Below, piece after piece: positions 24,401 through 39,400 of a DNA stretch of 61,186 nucleotides (positions are counted from its first letter, which is position 1; every line of letters starts with the position of its first letter). Both the position numbers and the translations under genes were made by a program. This DNA comes from Gnetum montanum. Its lineage: Eukaryota; Streptophyta; Gnetopsida; Gnetales; Gnetaceae. The stretch covers positions 1,835,895 through 1,897,080 of the forward strand of contig MNCI01017909.1 in the NCBI GenBank assembly GCA_015680685.1, written 5' to 3'. The notes beneath the pieces were generated by a model. The model saw only the letters and a list, made by a program, of their open reading frames with translations, was not told the origin of the DNA and made no database searches.

Positions 24401-27400
24401 CTCATCCTCATGTTGTTGCCTTTATACAATCAACATGGGCTAACATGCTAAGATGGGTGTAGGTTTCAATGATGATTCTATAGCCAGCTGTCCACCTAAT
24501 GTCATAGTCCTTGAAATAATGGTTTTCCCATGTCCCCACACAGCGTGTGTCGCAACATATCCAAACTAAACCTGTGACTTGCAGACCACAAGCCACATAC
24601 TCCAACCGAGTGAGCTATGTCCCCTAATAGTTGGAAAGAGTAATTAATACTTCATATTATCAAGTTTAGGAGTCTTGTTTGCAATTTCTTATATTCTTCT
24701 CAAAAAATGACAAAATGCAAGTAAACTATAGCATTGAGGCTTTTTCAAGATAAATTCAAGCATATGTTCATGATCTCGTCAAGCCATTAGATCATGGTAT
24801 CTTTGTTCAATTGTGCATCCACATGCATTATATAGACTTTGCTAGGCTTAAGAGTTTTTTTAGATACAACTATTTTTCACTCCTCTCACAATAAACAGTT
24901 CCTAGATATATATATACACTATTAGATTACGATTCAACCAGTACCAAGAATTGAACTTTGAACCTCACACGTAAGAAAATATAAATATGTGATTCAAGGT
25001 CTCACATGAACCATATTTTCTGATCAAGCTACCATTAAAGATGAGAGGGTACTTGGGAGTATGTTTTACCATTTCTTGTATCAAACACTATTCTAATCTT
25101 TGTCTTCTATGTTCATTGGATGAAGTTGTTGATCTCCTCCCTTCTTGGACCAAATTTACCATCCACTTAAGGTTGCATTGCCAAACAACCCAACTCATCA
25201 ATAGCACCCCATGATGCCAACCAAGATCAATTGAATCTACTCCAAATAGTATTCTTTAAACTAATCACCACATATGCATGTTGAGCGCAAATATGATGGT
25301 CATTGTTCCAACAAAACCCCCAAGTAAATCATTACTATAAAGGGTCATCACCTGAAGGCTTGATGCTCATCTTGTCAAGAGGGAAGTAGGGTCTTAGGGA
25401 TCCAAAGCAATCATTGCTATCTTAACTATAAATCTCTAATGCACTACCCAAATGTTTAGTTAACTACAAATTATAGACTTCATTGAAGTAGCAATGGCAT
25501 AAATGTGCTAACATTTCCACCAATTAATCCTTCAATTACTGCCTTTAGATATTCTTTCAAAATTTATAGATGAAAAATAGATTATCAAATTGTTTATAGG
25601 AACTTCAAAAGAGCTTTGGGACTTTATAGTTAATAAAATTGGGGAAAAAAAAGCTATACAAATGAACATAGAAAGGAAGATTATAATGGTTGGCAAGTTT
25701 CCTGTTTGTGAACATATTTTTCAATCCACATATATCTACTTAGATTGCAAAGATTCTTATTATTGAATCGAATGACAAATTTGGAATTTTTCTTGAGTAG
25801 CAATTACGTTAGACAAGGCCTTTGTTATGTTAGCATTTTTAATTTATTCAAATTTGTCAAATTGTGCTCAAATTTGACAAACTAAATCACTTTTACATGT
25901 AGAGTAGCAATCTATAATTAGTTTCTCAATTTGACTTCCAAATTTTGAGATTTTAATGTTAAATGATTAAAGAAAGTACCTTGTAGACCCATATTTTTTT
26001 GGTTCAATGAAAATATTAATTTTTATCTATGCCATATTTGTGCTTGTTTAAACCAAATTGAAATGTGAAAAATGTTGGATGTATAAAACGTTTAATATTA
26101 ATGTCTTTTGCTAGCTAAATTATAGGAATTGTGAAAAACAAACAAGGGCTAAGATAAAGTTAGATACCCTCTTAGCCTTGTAAAGTTGAAGTGTAGGATC
26201 CTAATAACCACCCTTTAAAAATCAATACAATTTTTTTTCCAATTATCTTAAAACATGAAATTATACTTACATTAGCAACTAATAATGAGGTGATTCATAA
26301 TGATGGGTTGATTACAGAGCCCATTGTTGGTGTCCGTTTGGGACATGACCGCCAACGGGTGCCTCAAACAAGATTTAGGTGTTCATTGGTCTCTAACAAC
26401 ACCAAGGCCTAGATACCTCCAAATAGCCTCAGTAGCTAAATGCAAGTATGTGTTTGCTGTTGTGAACGTTAAAATAGTTGAGCCATGTATAAAATTGTAA
26501 TTAGTTATCATAAAAGAGATCTAGCCAACTTTGTAAAATATTGTGAGTTGTTGGAGATTCCTTTTTGTTCAATCACTTAATCTGTACAATTCTTATAATA
26601 CCTACTTGTAACAAATAAAATTTTGCAAAAATCATTTAAGCACAACTCTACCAATCTACTCCTAATTTCCCCTAGAGAGAGAAAGTCTGACAAAAAAACT
26701 AGAAATAGAGCAAGATTCAATAGAAAGAGAGAAAAGATAGTAGTAGATTTGTGTAAAAATCTCAAATATTTAAGCAGGGTAAATTGATACGAGGAAACAC
26801 TTCACAATAAAGTCATCCCTAAGTCAATATCTATAAATTGTTCAAAACTTTATAGGCTCAAACAAGCAATTTCTTAAAGACAATCCTACTATATTACCAA
26901 AAATTGCTGCATAAACTATCATGTATGAGTCTCTATTTTGGCTAGATAATAGTTGTCAACAATTGCGTACAACAAGACTTTCAAAGATTTGACAATTTCT
27001 TGTTGAAATACCAAGGGAATATACTTTAAAAATCAAAAAGCTATTTCAGTCCTATCAAAACACCAAAGATTTTTTTAAACCCTCTAGACTATTCAATTGC
27101 TCAACTAGCTTGTCTGCAGCAGAGGCTCTCTTGCAGCAATCCTACTAGTATTCTTAGACAATGCATAATAATAAACTTCTCTATTAAATTTCTCTCAAGG
27201 CTTTCCAACATGAACTTATCTATAACAAATTTTAATAAGAGTCTATTACCACGTAACAAATGAACTATAAAAGCAATATAAAAATCCCAAGTTTTAATGA
27301 CAAACATGACACTACCTAAACCACTAGCTATGCAACTAAAAGAAAATAGAAAAGAATGAGCTCACAAGATTAAACAAAGCGGCTGAAATAATATCTTTAG

Positions 27401-30400
27401 CAAGTCATTTTCCAAGCAATTTCAAAAATGTCTTCTTGATTCTCCTCCCCCATTGCTGCGCCCCCACCACCTCCTCTCCCCCACCCAAAACAAAAAGCCC
27501 CTACATTCTACCCTTGAAGCCTTTTTAGAATGGCTTCAAGGTAGTTATAATCATTATCTAGGTTGGTTGTAATCACTAAAAAAAAGCTATACTTGTCATA
27601 TGTGTGGTGGTTACAACCACCATGGAGACTAGGAAGCTACAGTTGACAAGTGCCTGGTAGTTACAACTACAATGGTAGTTAATTGTAACTACTATAGAAA
27701 AAATAGGTATGATGGCCAAATGCCCCAATTTTTTCCTAAATAATAGCTTCTTCATTTTAAAAAAAATGCATAGAGCTAAACTAATTATATTAATGGTTAC
27801 GTTGTTAATAAAAATAATCTCTAGAGCACAAAATTTTGTAAGGTCATGTCCCTCCATATGTGAAATGCACTACATTTACAGGCAAATCACAGACCCAAAG
27901 TTTTTTTCTTTTGCCTTGGACTTTAAATCAATTTAAATGAAACGTTTGACTACCAAAACCCTCCTAGTTGAAACTGTACACGTCCTCCACTGCCGCTACC
28001 TCGTCCATCGCGTCTACTACCGGCCAATTGCAAGGAGACACATCCATACCTTCTGGCAAACCATGCATCAGCAGAATTAACACCTCATTCCTACTCGATT
28101 TGGGGGAAAAAAACAAGTGACCACTGCAGTCCAAGGTAACACTTCTAGAACTCTGAACATAACCTTCCTTGTGGCCACTTGTGACAATAAAAATTCAGAT
28201 TGCGGCACTAACGGACACACCAAGGTCTCCAGAGTATTGTTGACAACTACCGAGGAGCACCTGCAATCAGAGTTGCCATTAGGGCATCGGCTTATTGGCA
28301 ACCCTAATGTGTGTGATGCCCCTGAAAAAATAGAAAAAATAGGTATGATGGCCAAATGCCCCATTTTTTCCTAAATAATAGCTTCTTCATTTTTTTTTCA
28401 AAAAAATGCATAGAGCTAAACTAATTATATTAATGGTTACGTTGTTAATAAAAATAATCTCTAGAGCACGAAAATTCGTAAGGTCATGTCCCTCCATATC
28501 TGAAATGCACTACATTTACAAACAAATCATAGACCCAAAGTTTTTTTCTTTTGCCTTGGACTTTAAATCAATTTAAACGAGACATTTGACTACCAAAACC
28601 CTCCTAGTTGAAACTGTACACGTCCTCCACTGCCGCTACCTCGTCCATAGCGTCTACTACCGCCCAGTTGCAGGGAGACACATCCATACCTTTTGGCAAA
28701 TCATGCATCAACAGAATTAACGCCTCGTTCCCACTCGATTTGGGAGAAAAAAAACGAGTGACCACTGCAGTCCAAGGTAACACTCCTAGAACTCTGAACA
28801 TAACCTCCCTTGTGGCCACCTATGACGATAAAAATTCAAATTGCAGCACTAACAGACACACCGAGGTCTCCAGAGTATTGTTGACAACTACCAAGGAGCA
28901 CCTGCAATCGAAGTTGCCATTAGGGCATCAGCCTATTGGCAACCCTAATGTGTGTGATGCCCCTGAAACCCTTGCCATCACTCTCAAATGTCGAGAAACG
29001 ACTTTAGAACCAACCATGATAGAAGCATGCTGAAATTGGACCACCATGCCTACATCATGGACGTCATGCTGCTACCACAGATATAAGTGGTATTAAACTT
29101 AGCAGTGGTTAAACTGAGCAGTGGTTATTATTGATGAGGGTGGAGGTCCTGTCGATGACACGTTCGGTGCCACCGCGGATCAAAACCCTGCCGCTATGTT
29201 TGGTCATGTTGCCCTATGGTGCTTTGCATCCAGTTGCCACCGCAATCAAAACCCTGCCGCTACCATTTTTTTCGATTATGACATCAAGGGTAAATCCAAC
29301 AAGTCTTGACTTAAATCCAATAGCTTGTTTATTTTTATTCTCAAATTTTCGCACACTTATGTGCTCATTTCCTGGTTGTTGATATTCGGCTAATCCCCTG
29401 TTCTCCAAATCTTAGGGCTTTTATTTAACTTGTTTAATCAATTGTAAAATATTGTCCACATTCAAATTTCCGAATCCACATTTGCTATTTTCAGTTATGG
29501 ATCGCACATACAACAAATTTGTTGTAGGAAACTTGAATAATATGAACACCAATTTTTTATTTTTGCTTCATCCGATTCTTGCTCTTTAACTTAGATTTTT
29601 CATTTTAATTAAAGATGGGCATTGCACATCCATTTCTTATTTGGTGTCCTCAAAAATGGAACTCAAAACTAATTGTATCTCTTAATTGTTTTTTTAAATT
29701 CAAAAGAGACCATACAATAAACAAAATTCCTTGTTACGCTTGTTCCATACCCTCCTCTTTTCTTTTTTTTTTCTTTTTGAGAATATCAACTAAGAAACAG
29801 CAATTTTATTGAACATTTACATGAAAAACTGGAAATCTTTTTTAGGAAAACTTTCATTAAACTTAAGGTTTAATGAAATAAAGACCTTAGCCCTAATAAA
29901 AACTTGAAGAACTGTACACTGGAATTTTATAGAAACTATTCAATGGATGAGAAGTGAATAGTTAAAATAACTTTCTTGGGAATCCTCTTGTCTTGAACCC
30001 TTTCATACACTATTTCAATTGAAACTAATGCATTGTCTTCATCTTTGCTTTCTTCAACTATCCTTATTTCCTTTGCATCCATTTTCTTTGCATTCTTCTC
30101 CTTTGCTGATTTTTGTGGCTTATCCAAATTAGATATTTTTGTATCTTGGGATACAAATGCGTCTCCTCAAGAATTATCTTGGTTAGAATTTTCTTGATTT
30201 TCTACTTGACTATCACATTCATGAAATCTTCCCCAAACATTGGCTTCTATAGAAAGTCCACCAGTAAGAAACATGAACTCATTAGAAAGCCAAAGTAAAA
30301 ATGGACTTTCTCTTGATGCTCCATAGGCTTCTGCTTTGCAATAAGCTCTTAGGACATGTTCCAGGCAGCATCCCATTACATATGGGATAAATGGTCTTCC

Positions 30401-33400
30401 CATTGCTCTCTCACCAAGAACCATCCTTTCTCAACACTCTTGCTAGTTTTCTTTACTCGTACTTGTTGATGCATAAATTTTGGTCATGCCAATATCGGAA
30501 AAACTCGTTTGAGGAGACTATAGCCTAGGGCACCTCCTATATGGGTACGGAAACCCAGGAATAGTCTCAGTTGGAAAGAGCCATGTGACCAAGTGATAGA
30601 GAGATAGAGAGATAGAAAACATAGAGAGAGATAAAATATGAAAAAAACTAAAGGAGAGAGAAACAGGAACCGCCGACAGGATGCATGGTTGTGTCGCCAC
30701 AAGAATCATGCGTAGTTGCGATCAAACATCACCAATGCCCTGCAAACCGCCAACTGCATAAACATCATGCACAAATCCACCGTCCACCACATGCCATTTG
30801 CTGAAATAAAAGAAGATAGAGAGAAGATCCACCGATAGGATGCATGGTTGTGTTGCCGCAAGAATCATGTGTAGTTGCGATCAAACATCACCAATGCCCT
30901 GCGGACCGCCAACTGCATAAACATCATGCACAAATCCACCGTCCACCACATGCCATTTGCTGAAATAAAAGAAGATAGAGAGAAGATCCACCGACAGGAT
31001 GCATGGTTGTGTTGCCACAAAAATCATGTGTAGTTGCGATCAAACATCACCAATGCCCTGCGGACCACCAACTGTTGTTGCCGCACACACTGCCAACCAC
31101 CCAAAGAAAAAGGAGGTTCAGTCCATGGCTTCACGGCCCTAGCCTCATTGGCCTAGGGCTTCCTAGCCTGACTTCTCCTCCCTTCCCCTGTCCAACTCCA
31201 TCACCTTGATGGCTTTTTATAGCCAATTTTAGGGTTAGGGTAACCCATCTTTTTTTTTTCTAATTTTTATTTTTTTATTTTTTTTTATTTTTTTATTCTT
31301 CTTTCTTTTCTTTTTTTAAATAAAGAAAGGCCCCATGCCAAGCATGGGCGTGTTGGTACCAACACTTAGCCCCCAACCGAAAAGGAAAAGAGAAAAAAAA
31401 TGGTTAGGACAAGCCCCCAACTAAAAAGGAAAAGAGAAAAAAAATGGTCAATTCAAGCCCTCCTTCTAGTGCCAATAAGGTGTTGATGCATAAATTTTGG
31501 TCATGCCAACACCAGAAAAACTCGTTTGAGGAGACTATAGCCTAAGGCACCTCCTGTATGGGTACGAAAACCCGGGAATAGTCTGAGCTGGAAAGAGCCA
31601 TGTGACCAAGTGATAGAGAGATAAAGAGATAGAAAACATAGAGAGAGAGAAAACATGAAAAAAACTAAAGGAGAAAAAAACAGGAACCACCGATAGGATG
31701 CATGGTTGTGTCGCCACAAGAATCATGTGTAGTTGCGATCAAACATCACCAATGCCCTGCGGATTGCCAACTGCATAAACATCATGCCCAAATCCACCGT
31801 CCACCACATGCCATTTGCTGAGATAAAAGAAGATAGAGAGAAGACCCACCGACAGGTGCATGGTTGTTTTGCTGCAAGAATCATGTGTAGTTGCGATCAA
31901 ACATCACCAATGCCCTGCGAACCACCAACTCCATAAACATCATGCACAAATCCACCGTCCACCACATGCCATTTGCTGAAATAAAAGAAGATAGAGAGAA
32001 GATCCACCGACAGGTGCATGGTTGTGTTGCTGCAAGAATCATGTGTAGTTGCGATCAAACATCACCAATGCCCTGCGAACCGCCAACCGTTGTTGCCGCA
32101 CACACTGTCAACCACCCAGAGAAAGAGGAGGTTCAGTCCATGGCTTCACGGCCCTAGCCTCACTAGCCTAGGGCTTCTTGGCCTGACTTCTCCCCTGGCC
32201 TCACTGGCCTAGGGCTTCTTGGCCTGACTTCTCCTCTTTCTCTGGGTGGTTGACAGTGTGTGCGGCAACAACGGTTGGCGGTTCGTAGGGCATTGGTGAT
32301 GTTTGATCGCAACTACACATGATTCTTGCGGCAACACAACCATGCATCCTGTCGGTGGATCTTCTCTCTATCTTCTTTTATTTCAGCAAATGGCATGTGG
32401 TGGACGGTGGATTTGGGCATGATGTTTATGCAGTTGGCAGTCCGCAGGGCATTGGTGATGTTTGATCACAACTACACATGATTCTTGTGGCGACACAACC
32501 ATGCATCCTGTCGGTGGTTCCTGTTTCTCTCTCCTTTAGTTTTTTTCATGTTTTATCTCTCTCTATGTTTTCTATCTCTCTATCTCTCTATCACTTGGTC
32601 ACATGGCTCTTTCCAGCTAAGACTATTCCTGGGTTTCCGTACCCATATAGGAGGTGCCCTAGGCTATAGTCTCCTCAAACGAGTTTTTCTGGTGTTGGCA
32701 TGACCAATTAGCATGCATCAATAGTACTTTATATTGGAAAATGATGTAATCTCAAACAATCTGTATCTCTTCTTATAGTAGTATATAAATTTGATATTCC
32801 CACCAAATCTTGCTAACTAGCTTTGCCACCTTTATCCATATTAATTGCGCTTTCTAATCATTATACATATACCAATTTAAATTTTATCATTCGGTTGTTG
32901 GAATTACTTCCCATTAAATAATTAATTAACCACCACTTCCACTTACTCTTCCAAGTAATGATTACTTTGAACAATATAAATTTAATAATTCAACTAATAT
33001 TTTTAATTAAATATCTTTAAACTCATACTTAACACGGACATATGTTAATTTTTATTTTATCTAATTTTAAAATACTAAATAGACTTACTTGACCAAATGA
33101 ATAGAACATATATGTCATAATTAAACATAATATTAATCTAATACACGTTCCTACCAAGTGCATACATAATAATTCCTAAAAAAAATTATTATTTATTATT
33201 ATACATATTCAACCACCTTATACTTAAATATATTATTATACTATGTACGTATATTAATTTGTATAGAAATATTTAAGTCATGGGCAGCTGCTCAAAATAA
33301 TGTTTTATATGTAAAACATTATATGGAAACTGCAATTCCATACCATCTAATGTTGATAATTTATAAGTATCCTTGGATAATTGTTTTGTAATTTGAAATG

Positions 33401-36400
33401 GACCAGTTCATGTTGGTGTGAACTTATTCAATTTTTTCATATTCTAGATCTCCTATTCAAAAAATTCTTTTTAAAGCCTTTTTATCAAACCATCTTTTAA
33501 CTTGAGATGTACTTTTTAACAAATTATCCTTTGCTCTATCTATCTTAGCTTCTCTCTTGATGAGCAAGATCATAAAACTCCTATCTTTATCAATTTTCTC
33601 ATTATACTTTTGTACAAAATCTAAAGTTGAACTTATAATCTTGTTTGTAATTCTCGAGGGCAAACCATAGACTAAATTATAAGGTGATGTTTCAATAGCC
33701 TTCTTAGACCTAATACAATCTGTCAATGATGTAGATTATAAATAATCAATCCAATTTCCTGAATTTCCATCCATCGATTTCTTAATGTAGGAAACAAACT
33801 TTTTATTTGTAGATTCAGCTAAGCCATTTCTTTGAGGATAATAATTGGAAGAGGAAAACATAAAAATGGATTTTTCTGATGCCCATATTATGAATTCTTC
33901 AAACTAAAAAGCAAACCCATTATCAAATACCAATACTTCAGGTAGGCCTAAACAACTTAAGATTTGATCTTCCAAAAACTTGATTACATCTAATGCTGAA
34001 CTTCTTCTTAGAGCTTTCGCTTCAAATCATTTAGTAAAGTAATCAGTAGCTGTGAGAATAAACTTATGCCCAGCTCTTGAAGGAGTAATTGTACCAATGA
34101 AATCCAAACCCCATTGCTGAAATGGTCTATCCACAATTACTGGTTTTAAGGGGGCTCTAGCCTTTTTGATCTTTAGTCCATGGATTTGACATTTATAACA
34201 TCTTTGTATTTTCAAAGCAATATCTTGATACATACTAGGCCAATAATATCCATATCGAAATATATATTGCATAGTTGATTTAGAAGATTCATAAAATAAA
34301 TTAGAATGGTCGTGGAATTGTTCTAAGATGAGACCAATTTGATTATTATGAACGCATTCCAATAATAGCCCTCTAAAATCCTTTCTGTATAATATACCAT
34401 CTTTAACTACAAATTTACGTGTTTTCTTAAAAAAAGCTCTTTTTTGACTTGTAGTTAAATTATTCGAGACTTCCCTTGTATTAAAAAACTTTAAAATTTC
34501 ATCATACCAATTTCTCTCATGAGTATCAAGTGCACATACTTCATTTTCTCTAGCCATTAATTTGGCTAATCCCATTCCCTTAACCGTTTTACATATTTCC
34601 AATGAAAATTGGAAACCTTGAAGCTTTATAAGCCACTTTCCTTTTTTCAATCCAATTTCATTTTGTGCTAAGAATTGCTTGATTGCAAGTTCGATTAACA
34701 TAATATGAACTAATGAACTTTCTAGATAATATTTAAAATATTGAAGTGCTTTAATGACCACAATGCTTGTTTTTCCAAATCTAAATAATTTAGTTCAGAA
34801 CCTTTCAACTAATACCCAAAAAATCCAATTGGCTCATCTTGCCTTTCATTTTTCTGAGTTAAGACAACAGCAATGGAATCATTAGAAGCAAAAGTATATA
34901 ACCAAAAATCTTCCTTTAATTTAGGTTTAATCAAATATGGAGCTTCTTGAATAGCCCTTTTTAATTTCCGCTAAAGCTTTCTCCAATGTTGGTGTTTTCT
35001 TTACTTGAACGTCTTTCTTTAGCATCTGTATCAAAGGTTTAGTAATTTCGATGAATCCAGGGATAAATCTCTTAATGAATTTTATCTTTCCAAAGAAAGA
35101 TCTCAGAGATTTTTTACTTGTAGGATGCTCAATATTCTGTACTGCTTGGATTTGAGAATTATCTATAGCAATTCCTTTTTGACAGATCACATGGCCTAAT
35201 AAACTCCCAGATTTAACTCCAAATATACACTTCTTAGGGTTTAATAAAATACCATACTTACGACATCTATCAAAAACTTGTTGGAGATGACCAATATGAT
35301 CTTGTTTTCTTTTTGAGAATATGGTAATATCATCCAAATAAACCATAACAAATTTACCAATTAAACCTTTGAAGGCTAAATCTATTGCTCTTTGAAAAGT
35401 AGCTCCAACATTCGACAATCCAAATAGCATTCTTTGGTAGGCGAAAGTTTCCCATTTGGTGATACATGTTGTCTTGTATCTATCATTTTTATCTACCATG
35501 ATCTGATTATAGCCTGAAAAACCACCTAAAAAAGAATATACTTGACAACTTGATACTTTAATCAACATCTCATCAACTCTAAGAAGTGGATACTTATCCT
35601 TCTCCAAAGCTTCATTCAAATTCCTGAAGTCTACACAAAGCCTAATATTACCATTTTTCTTTCTTACTGAAACAAGGTTAGCAAGCCATGTCAAATATCA
35701 GATTGGATATATGATTCAGGCTTGTAATAACTTTTTGATCTCGACTTCTATAGCTAGTTCAAATGATGGATTGAATTTCCTTTGTTTTTGCTTAACATTT
35801 TTACAACCTTCTATTAAAGGAATTTTATGTATCATCACATTTGGTTTAGAAGCTTTAAGATTATCATAAGACCAAGCAAAATTGTCCAAATTATTTTTTA
35901 GGAGTGATAACAAGTTTTGCTTGAAAGCTGAATTTTTTTCCTTTGTGATATTTAACATCTTGGGCATCTCATTAGATCCAAGATTTACTTCTTTGAAAGC
36001 TTGATCATCAGGATTTTGTATATTTTTTCCAGTAAACAATTTTTTCTCAAACTCACATTCATAATCAATTATCCTTTTAGGAATGAAATTTGCATTAGAT
36101 TTTGTCATTGTCTTAAGCATGACTTGACCTTCAAATTCTTGTTTGTTTTTCATGAACCTAAGTATTTGATCTTCATCTTCAAATACTTGCAAATGTTTTA
36201 TGTTATCTGGTACTGATGGTTGATGTTCTTCTTCAATCATCACATGCTCATATCCTTCTATCTTTCGCATGTCTAATGTTGAAGCTGCTTTTGCTAAGTC
36301 ATCTACTAAATAATGGGTCTGCTTTTCAGTCTGAAGAATTTATAACAGGGGTATTAGAAAAATACATTTTTATATTTTCCTCTTCGAATTATTATCCTCA

Positions 36401-39400
36401 AGGAAATGGCTTAATTGAATCTACAAATAAAAAGCTTATTTCCTACATCAAGAAATTGATGGATGGAAATTTAGGAAATTGGATTGATTATCTACAATCT
36501 GCATTATGGATAGATCATATTAGATCTAAGAAGGCTATTGAAACATCACCTTATAATTTAGTCTATGGTTTGCCCATGAGAATTACAAATAAGATTATAA
36601 GTTCAACTTCAGATTTTGTACAAAGGTATAGTGAGAAAACCAATAAAGATAGGAGTTTTATGACCTTGCTCATCAAGAAAGAAGCTAAGATAGATAGAGC
36701 AAATGATAATTTGTTAAAAAGTACATCTCAAGTCAAATGATGGTTTGATAAAAAAGGCTTTGAAAAGAATATTTCGAATAGGAGATCTTGTCTTGCTATG
36801 GAATATGAAAAAATTGAATTGGTCTATTTCAAATTACAAAACAATTATCCAAGGATACTTATAAATTATCAACATTAGATGGTATGGAATTGCAGTTTCC
36901 ATATAATGTTTTACATATAAAACATTATTTTGAGCAGCTGCCCATGACTTAAATATTTCTATACAAATTAATATACGTACATAGTATAATAATATATTTA
37001 AGTATAAGGTGGTTGAATATGTATAATAATAAATAATAATTTTTTTTAGGAATTATTATGTATGCACTTGGTAGAAACGTGTATTAGATTAATATTATGT
37101 TTAATTATGACATATATGTTCTATTCATTTGGTCAAGTAAGTCTATTTAGTATTTTAAAATTAGATAAAATAAAAATTAACATATGTTCGTGTTAAGTAT
37201 GAGTTTAAAGATATTTAATTAAAAATATTAGTTGAATTATTAAATTTATATTGTTCAAAGTAATCATTACTTGGAAGAGTAAGTGGAAGTGGTGGTTAAT
37301 TAATTATTTAATGGGAAGTAATTCCAACAATCGAATGATAAAATTTAAATTGGTATACGTATAATGATTAGAAAGCGCAATTAATATGAATAAAGGTGAC
37401 AAAGCTAGTTAGCAAGATTTGGCTGGAATATCAAATTTATATACTATAAGAAGAGATACAGATTGTTTGAGATTACATCATTTTCCAATACAATGGTCTT
37501 CATCTTTGCTTTCTTCAACTATTTTTGTTTCCTTTGCATTTATCTCCTTTGTTAATTCTTGTGGCTTATCTTGATTAGATACTTTTGTATCTTGGGAGAC
37601 AAATGCCTCTCCCCAAGAATCATCTTGATTAGAATTTTCTTGATTTTCTACTTAACTGTCATATTCATAAAATTTTCAAGTTCTTCAAATTTTTATTAGG
37701 GCTGAGGTTTTTATTTCATTAAATCTTAAGTTTAATAAAAGTTTTCCTAAAAAAGATTTCTAGTTTTTCATGTAAATGTTCAATAAAATTGTTGTTTCTC
37801 AGCTAATATTCTCAAAAAGGAAAAAAGAAGAAGAGGGTAAGAAATGTTATCACATTTGTCCATTTAATGGAACAGGGGTAACAAGGAATTTTGTTTATTG
37901 TATGGTCTATTTTGAATTTAAAAAAAAATTTAAGAGATACAATCAGTTCTGAGTTCCATTCTTGAGGACACCAAACAAGAAACAAATGTGCAATATCCAT
38001 CTTTAATTAAAATGAAAAATCCAAGTTAAAGAGCAAGAATTGGATGAAGCAAAACTAAAAAATTGTTGTTCATATTATTCAAGTTTCCTACAACAGATCC
38101 ATTGTGTGTACAATCCATAACTGAAAACAACAAATGTGGATTCGGAATTTGAATCCAAACAATATTTTACAATTGATTAAACAAGTTAAATAAAAGCCCT
38201 AAGATCTGGAGAACAGGGGATTACCTGAATATCAACAACCAGGAAATGAGCACATAAGTGTGCAAATAATTTGGTTCTAAAGTCGTTTCTCGGTATTTAA
38301 TACTGATGGCAAGGGTTTCAAGGGCATCACACACATCAAGGTCACCAATAGGCCAATGCCCTAATGACTACCTTCAACTCCAATCGTAGGTGCTCCTCGG
38401 TAGTTGTCAACAATACTCTAGAGACCTTGGCGTGTCCGTTAGTGCTGTAATTCGAATTTTTACTGTCACAGGTGGCCACAAGGGAGGTTATGTTTAGAGT
38501 TCCAAAAGCGTTACCTTGGACTGCAGCAGTCACTCATTTTTTTCCCCAAATCAAGCAGGACCAAGACGTTAATTCTGCTAATGCCTAATCTACCAAAAGG
38601 TATGGACATGTCTCCCTACAGTTGGGCAGTAGCAGATGCAATGGACAATGCAGCGGTAGTGGAGGAAGTGTACAGTTTCGACTGGGAGGGTTTTGGTGGT
38701 CAAACATCTCATTTAAATTGATTTAAAGTCCAAGGCAAAAAAAAAAAACATTGAGTCCTCGATTTGCCTATAAATGTGATGCATTTCACATATGGAGGAA
38801 CATGACCTTACGAAATCTTGTGCTCTAGAGATTATTTTTATTAACAAATAACCATTAATATAATTAGTTTAGCTCTATGCATTTTTAAAAAAAAGAAGCT
38901 ATTATTTAGGAAAAAATAGGACATTTGGCCACCATACCCATTTTTTCTATAGTAATTACAATTAACTACCATTGTAGTTGTAACTACCAGGCACTTGTCA
39001 ACTATAACTTCCTAGTCTCCATGGTAGTTGTAACTACCACAAATATGGCAAGTATAGCTTTTTCTTAGTGATTACAACCTACCTAGATAATGTTTATAAC
39101 TACCTTGAGGCCACTATAAAAAGGCTTCAAGGGTAGAATGTGAGGGCTTTTAGAAGGAGAATTAAGAAGACATTTTGAAAATTGCCTGAAAGATGACTAA
39201 CTAAAGATATTGTTTCGACTGCTTTGTTTAATCCTGTGAGTTCATTATTTCCTATTTTGTTTTAGTTGCATAGCTAGCAATTTAGGTAGTGTCATGCTTG
39301 TTATTAAAATTTGTGATTTTTAGATTGCGTTTATAGTTCATTTGTTACGTGGTAATAGACTCCTATTAAAATTTGTTATAGATGAGCTCATGTTGGAAAG

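Noticed and set aside
24530-24628. Functional tRNA gene on the minus strand
   Set aside because: The B box is mutated and I could not pair a full cloverleaf. A SINE head is the simpler reading.
28608-29033. Host gene encoded by the 141-codon open frame
   Set aside because: It lies wholly within Tat LTR A, and the same sequence occurs in LTRs B and C.
30484-30709. Membrane protein genes suggested by Leu/Ser-rich frames (also near 31,501 and 32,478)
   Set aside because: They are translations of the GAGAGATA-rich part of the fold-back element in three copies and two orientations, with no conserved start or codon bias.
30675-32170. CRISPR-like array
   Set aside because: The 159-bp units are directly adjacent with no unique spacers and belong to the LTRs of a retroelement.
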